A stretch of DNA of 17,772 nucleotides from contig DASTPP010000067.1 in assembly GCA_035762175.1 (NCBI GenBank), positions 1 to 17,772 of the forward strand. The letters are read 5' to 3'. A program made the position numbers and the translations under genes. The notes below the pieces were generated by a model. That model was not told the origin of the DNA. It did no database searches and saw only the letters and a list, made by a program, of their open reading frames with translations. Every line of letters begins with the position of its first letter. Within the stretch, counting starts at the first letter, position 1. This DNA is from DASTPP01 sp035762175 (GTDB lineage: Bacteria; Myxococcota_A; Polyangia; Polyangiales; Polyangiaceae). Shown here piece after piece: positions 14,331 through 17,772 of this stretch.

Positions 14331-14383
14331 CGCCCCGGGCGAGGCCCCGCCCCGGCTTCCGCCCGCCCCCACCGCCCGGGGCG
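14331..14383 (-). terminator. Long-loop GC inverted repeat after ppk
   Basis: CGCCCCGGGCG (14331-14341) and CGCCCGGGGCG (14373-14383) are exact 11-bp reverse complements separated by 31 nt, beginning 12 nt after the ppk stop codon. There is no T-tract. It may mark the end of the ppk transcript, or a chance fold of GC-rich DNA. Confidence 0.3.
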
Positions 14384-14395
14384 CGCTCGCCGCCC

Positions 14396-16741
14396 TCACG
14401 TCCGCCAGCGGCTCGAGACCGGCCCGGCCACCTCGGCGCGGCGCTTCTTGCGCGGCCGGTCGGGGTTGCCCCCCTGCATCAGCGGGTTCATCAGCCGCGC
14501 CCGGGCGAGCTGGAAGCGCCCGTTCGCCTCGGCCTCGCGCAGCCGCTCGCGCGCCAGCTCGACGAAGCGCGCCTGGCTGCGCAGCGGCGCCTCGCCCGGC
14601 GCCGGCTCGACGCGCGCGTAGCGGCCGTCGGGGTTGAGCGACCAGGCCTTGACGTTGTCGGCGAGCATGAAGCCGAGCACCTCTTGCGTCACCCGCGCGC
14701 GGATGGCCGGGTCGAGCACCGGCACCATCAGCTCGACGCGGCGGCGGAAGTTTCGGGGCATCCAGTCGGCCGACGAGAGGTACACCTCTTCGTTGCCGCC
14801 GTTGGCGAACCAGAAGACGCGCGAGTGCTCGAGAAAGCGGTCGACCACCGCCCGCACCCGGATGCGCTCGGCGCCGGGGCCCGCGCCCGGGCGCAGGCAG
14901 CAGATGCCGCGCACGAGCAGGTCGATCTGCACCCCCGCGGCCGCCGCGGCGTACAGCGCGCGAATGACCTGCTCGTCGACGCACGCGTTCATCTTCGCCA
15001 CCAGCCGCGCCGGCCGGCCCGCGCGGGCGTGGTCGGCCTCGCGCTCGATCAGCGCGAGCACCGCCTCGTGCAGGCCGAGCGGGGCGACGACGAGGTGGTT
15101 CCACCGCGAGGCCGCGCTGTAGCCCGTCAGCAGGTTGAAGAAGGCCGTCAGGTCTTCGCCGACGTCTTCGCGCGCGGTGAAGAGCGAGAGGTCGGTGTAG
15201 AGCCGCGCGGTCGAGGGGTTGTAGTTGCCCGTCGCGAGGTGCGCGTAGCGGCGCAGCTTGTCCTTCTCGCGCCGCACCACCAGGAGGGCCTTGGCGTGCG
15301 TCTTCAGGCCCTGCAGCCCGTAGACCACGTGCACCCCCGAGTTCTCGAGCGCGTGCGCCCACCGGATGTTCGACTCCTCGTCGAAGCGCGCCTTCAGCTC
15401 GACCACCGCCGTCACCTGCTTGCCGTTCTCGGCCGCGCGGGCGAGCGCGCGCACGACGGGCGAGTCGCCGCCGGCGCGGTAGAGCGTCTGCTTGATCGCC
15501 AGCACGTTCGGGTCGTCCGCCGCCCGCAGCAAGAAGTCGACCACCGAGTCGAAGCTGTCGTACGGGTGGTGCAGGAGCACGTCCCGCTCGCGGATCGCCG
15601 CGAACGGGTCGTCGGCGTCGCGCAAGGGCGGCGCCAGCACCGGCGTGAAGGGCTCGTCGCGCAGGTCGCGCCGGTCCTCCTTCGGCACCATCGCCCCGAG
15701 GTCGGCGAGGTGCAGCGGGCCCGTGCTCCGGTAGACGTCCTCGCGCTCGTTCAGCTTGAGCGCGCGGCAGAGCCGCGTGATCGAGCTCGCCGTCGCCGTG
15801 CCCGCGATCTCGACCCGCACCGCGCTGCCCCGGTCGCGCCGCCGCAGCTCTTGCTGAATCGTCTGCAGGAGGTCCTCGCCCTCCTCCTCGTCGACCTCGA
15901 TGTCCCAGTTGCGCGTGACGCGGAAGGCGTAGTACCCCCGCACCTTGAACGAGGGGAAGAGCGCGTGCACGTGCCGCGCGATCACGTCCTCGAGCAGCAC
16001 GAAGGCGTGCCGCGCCCCCCCGAGGCGCACCGGCATCAGCCGGTCGAGCACCGGCGGCACCTGCACCACGCCGAAGCCCATCGCCACGCCCTCGTGCTCG
16101 CGCGAGAACATGACGCCGATGTTGATCGACTTGTTCTTCAGGTGCGGGAAGGGGTGGTTCGGGTCGATCGCGATCGGCGTCAGCACCGGGAAGATGTCGG
16201 ACCGGAACTTCTTGTCGAGCAGCTCGAGGTCGGCCGGCTCGAGCTCGTCGGGCTTGACCAGCACGATGCCCTCGCGGCCGAGCGCCGGGCGCAGCTCGTC
16301 GTTCCAGATGCGGAAGGAGGCGTCGATGAGCTCGTGCGCCCGCGCGCTGATCGCCGCCAGCTGCTCGGACGGCGTCGCCCCGTCGGGCGGCAGCTCGTTC
16401 ACCTCGCCGTGCAGCTGCTGCTTGAGCCCCGCGACGCGCACCATGAAGAACTCGTCGAGGTTCGTCGCCACGATGCCGAGGAACTTGAGCCGCTCGTAGA
16501 GCGGCGTCGCCGGGTTCTCGGCCTCGGCTAGCACGCGCGCGTTGAACTCGAGCCACGACAGCTCGCGGTTGATGTACAGCCCGACCGCCGGCACCGGCGT
16601 CGCCTGCGAGGGCGGCGGCGGCGGCGTCGAGCCGGTCTCGCTCGTCACGTCCGACGAGGGGCGCGCCGGCGGGAGGCGCACCGAGGGGGGTTGGAGCTCC
16701 GTCGTGATCAGGGCCGCGTTCGAGTCGGGCGAAGCTGTCAT
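14396..16741 (-). CDS. ppk: Polyphosphate kinase 1
   Basis: The 781-residue product matches PPK1, which reversibly moves the gamma phosphate of ATP onto inorganic polyphosphate. A variable Pro/Ser-rich start (about 50 residues) is followed by the N domain (YINRELSWLEFNARVLAEA, NLDEFFMVRVAGLK), the head domain (FPVLTPIAIDPNHPFPHL), and the catalytic phospholipase-D-like domains. Key residues are the autophosphorylated His at about 482 (LKTHAKALLV, like His 435 in E. coli) and His at about 639 (DRFLEHSRVF, like His 592). KQTLYRAGGDSPVV, ELKARFDEESNI and ATGNYNPSTARLYTDL are typical. Length is at the upper end of the family because of the N-terminal extension and a basic C-terminal tail (RPRKKRR). 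ATG 16741 is preferred over an in-frame TTG at 16753; AGGA lies very close before it. No ppx gene is adjacent. Confidence 0.96.
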   Translation of the reverse strand: MTASPDSNAALITTELQPPSVRLPPARPSSDVTSETGSTPPPPPSQATPVPAVGLYINRELSWLEFNARVLAEAENPATPLYERLKFLGIVATNLDEFFMVRVAGLKQQLHGEVNELPPDGATPSEQLAAISARAHELIDASFRIWNDELRPALGREGIVLVKPDELEPADLELLDKKFRSDIFPVLTPIAIDPNHPFPHLKNKSINIGVMFSREHEGVAMGFGVVQVPPVLDRLMPVRLGGARHAFVLLEDVIARHVHALFPSFKVRGYYAFRVTRNWDIEVDEEEGEDLLQTIQQELRRRDRGSAVRVEIAGTATASSITRLCRALKLNEREDVYRSTGPLHLADLGAMVPKEDRRDLRDEPFTPVLAPPLRDADDPFAAIRERDVLLHHPYDSFDSVVDFLLRAADDPNVLAIKQTLYRAGGDSPVVRALARAAENGKQVTAVVELKARFDEESNIRWAHALENSGVHVVYGLQGLKTHAKALLVVRREKDKLRRYAHLATGNYNPSTARLYTDLSLFTAREDVGEDLTAFFNLLTGYSAASRWNHLVVAPLGLHEAVLALIEREADHARAGRPARLVAKMNACVDEQVIRALYAAAAAGVQIDLLVRGICCLRPGAGPGAERIRVRAVVDRFLEHSRVFWFANGGNEEVYLSSADWMPRNFRRRVELMVPVLDPAIRARVTQEVLGFMLADNVKAWSLNPDGRYARVEPAPGEAPLRSQARFVELARERLREAEANGRFQLARARLMNPLMQGGNPDRPRKKRRAEVAGPVSSRWRT

Positions 16742-16832
16742 GTCCTGCCCCAATCATGACCCATCCGCGCCGCCCTGGCGCGCTTTCTGCCCCGGACCCC
16801 CGCGCGCCGCGGTTTTTGCCCGGGCCCGGCCC

Positions 16833-17772
16833 CTACCGCGAACGCCGCTGCGCGGGCACCTTCGTCTTGCTCGGCCCCGCCGGGCGCTCGACCTTCGGCA
16901 GCGGCGCCCGGTCCGCCGGCGGCACCGGCGGCGCCTTCTGGCCCCGCGCCGGCACGTAGGGCGCGCGGCCTTCGGGGTCTTTGCAGCACCGGAACGAGAT
17001 GAAATAGTACGTGAACGAGGGCGGGTGGCTCGTCGTCATGGGCCGGCACGCGTTGCGCACGTGGCCCCAGGCGCCGCCCTTCAGCCCCGCCCACTCGCTC
17101 TTGTCTTCGGGCGGAAAGTCGCTCGTCACCCACTCGTCGAAGTTGCCCGTCAGGTCGTGCACGCCGTAGCCGCTGACGCAGCGGGGCAGCGCGCCGCTCG
17201 GCACGCTCTGGTCGAGCCGCTCGAGCTCCGCCGACGAGACCGCCGGGTCTTTCGAGTACATCTTGCCGAGCCCCGGGTCGATGAACCAGTTGTCGATGTT
17301 GCAGGCGGTGTTGTCGCGCTCCCACCCGTAGGGGAAGGGCGTGCGCTCCGGCCCCTCGCAGGCGGTGATCCACTCGCTCGCGTAGCAGAGCCGCTTGCCG
17401 AGCGAGCCGCAGGTCGCCTGCCCGTCGAACCAGGACACCATCCAGGGCGGGTGCGCCCCCTCGCGGTTGGGGTACTCGTATTTGTCGATGCAGAAGGCCC
17501 GCTTCTCTTCGGGCTCGAGGCAGGTCGTCTTGTGCTCGAACTTGTGGCAGAGCTCGATGTGGTTGATGGGGTCGTATTCTTTGTAGACGCAGGTGCGCGC
17601 GACCTTCGGGCAGAAGGTGCCGTCGACGAAGACCATGTCCGCCGGGCAGGGCGAGGCGGCCGCCTCGGGCCCCTCGCCCGCGGGCGGGGGCGCCTCGGCC
17701 GAGGCCGCGGGCGGCGGCGCCGCCGCGGGCGTGGCGCTCGGCGCCGGGGCCCCGGGCGGCGGGGGCGCCGCC
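16833..17772 (-). CDS. FGE-sulfatase-like domain protein, C-terminal part (runs off window)
   Basis: The frame is open to the right edge, giving 312 residues without the N-terminus. First comes an Ala/Pro-rich linker of about 40 residues, then CPADMVFVDGTFCP, the usual start of an FGE-sulfatase (SUMF1-type) domain, with FCIDKYEYPN, VSWFDGQATC, GKRLCYASEWITAC, LTGNFDEWV, LKGGAWGHVRNACRPM and FISFRCC. A Pro/Lys/Arg-rich tail ends the protein. Many Cys residues and the linker suggest an exported or outward-facing domain behind an unseen signal, membrane anchor or kinase. Of the two catalytic Cys positions of true FGE, the first appears to be His and the second is kept, so enzyme activity is doubtful. 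A methionine at 17636 is internal to the domain and not the true start. Confidence 0.85.
   Translation of the reverse strand, partial: AAPPPPGAPAPSATPAAAPPPAASAEAPPPAGEGPEAAASPCPADMVFVDGTFCPKVARTCVYKEYDPINHIELCHKFEHKTTCLEPEEKRAFCIDKYEYPNREGAHPPWMVSWFDGQATCGSLGKRLCYASEWITACEGPERTPFPYGWERDNTACNIDNWFIDPGLGKMYSKDPAVSSAELERLDQSVPSGALPRCVSGYGVHDLTGNFDEWVTSDFPPEDKSEWAGLKGGAWGHVRNACRPMTTSHPPSFTYYFISFRCCKDPEGRAPYVPARGQKAPPVPPADRAPLPKVERPAGPSKTKVPAQRRSR

Overview
This is a very GC-rich window with almost exclusively G or C at third codon positions. It carries ordinary core genes next to hallmarks of Myxococcota: a Ser/Thr kinase fused to an FGE-sulfatase-like domain, a second protein with an FGE-like domain, and a lipoprotein with PPC-like repeats. 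A Polyangia/Myxococcia-type myxobacterium is the best guess. It rests on protein style and base composition, not on a marker gene.

Layout. 1-393 (-) is the N-terminal part of tex, divergent from mutS2 (600-2963, +). A lipoprotein (3025-4110, +) converges on a TPP-dependent enzyme of the ILVBL/HACL2 type (4240-5871, -), with three GC hairpin repeats between them. Upstream on the same strand lie the kinase/FGE-like fusion (6044-8002), rimO (8123-9532), and the pair carA (9614-10735) and pyrC (10732-12093). pyrC and carA overlap by four bases. A 176-bp divergent spacer full of strong hairpins separates pyrC from a membrane protein gene (about 12270-13039, +), which is followed by an isoaspartyl peptidase/asparaginase (13036-13968, +). 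Converging on that are a 53-aa basic protein (14050-14211, -), ppk1 (14396-16741, -) and a second FGE-like gene that runs off the right edge (16833-17772, -).

How the genes work together. pyrC and carA serve pyrimidine synthesis and look translationally coupled; carB and pyrB are not adjacent. The other genes act separately: DNA/RNA maintenance (tex, mutS2), ribosome modification (rimO), polyphosphate synthesis (ppk), peptide repair or turnover (asparaginase), and signalling or envelope functions (kinase, lipoprotein, FGE-like proteins). No tRNA, rRNA, CRISPR array, insertion sequence or phage gene was seen, and no gap between genes exceeds about 210 bp.

Most interesting points: (1) a terminator with a T-tract and a competing longer hairpin in the pyrC-carA leader, which looks like an attenuator; (2) promoter-like boxes placed so that several transcripts could be leaderless; (3) a membrane protein gene that loses its reading frame just before a GTGA junction with the asparaginase gene; (4) two FGE-fold domains that lack catalytic cysteines; (5) a 122-bp imperfect inverted repeat upstream of the TPP-enzyme gene. 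No clearly new multi-gene system is visible.
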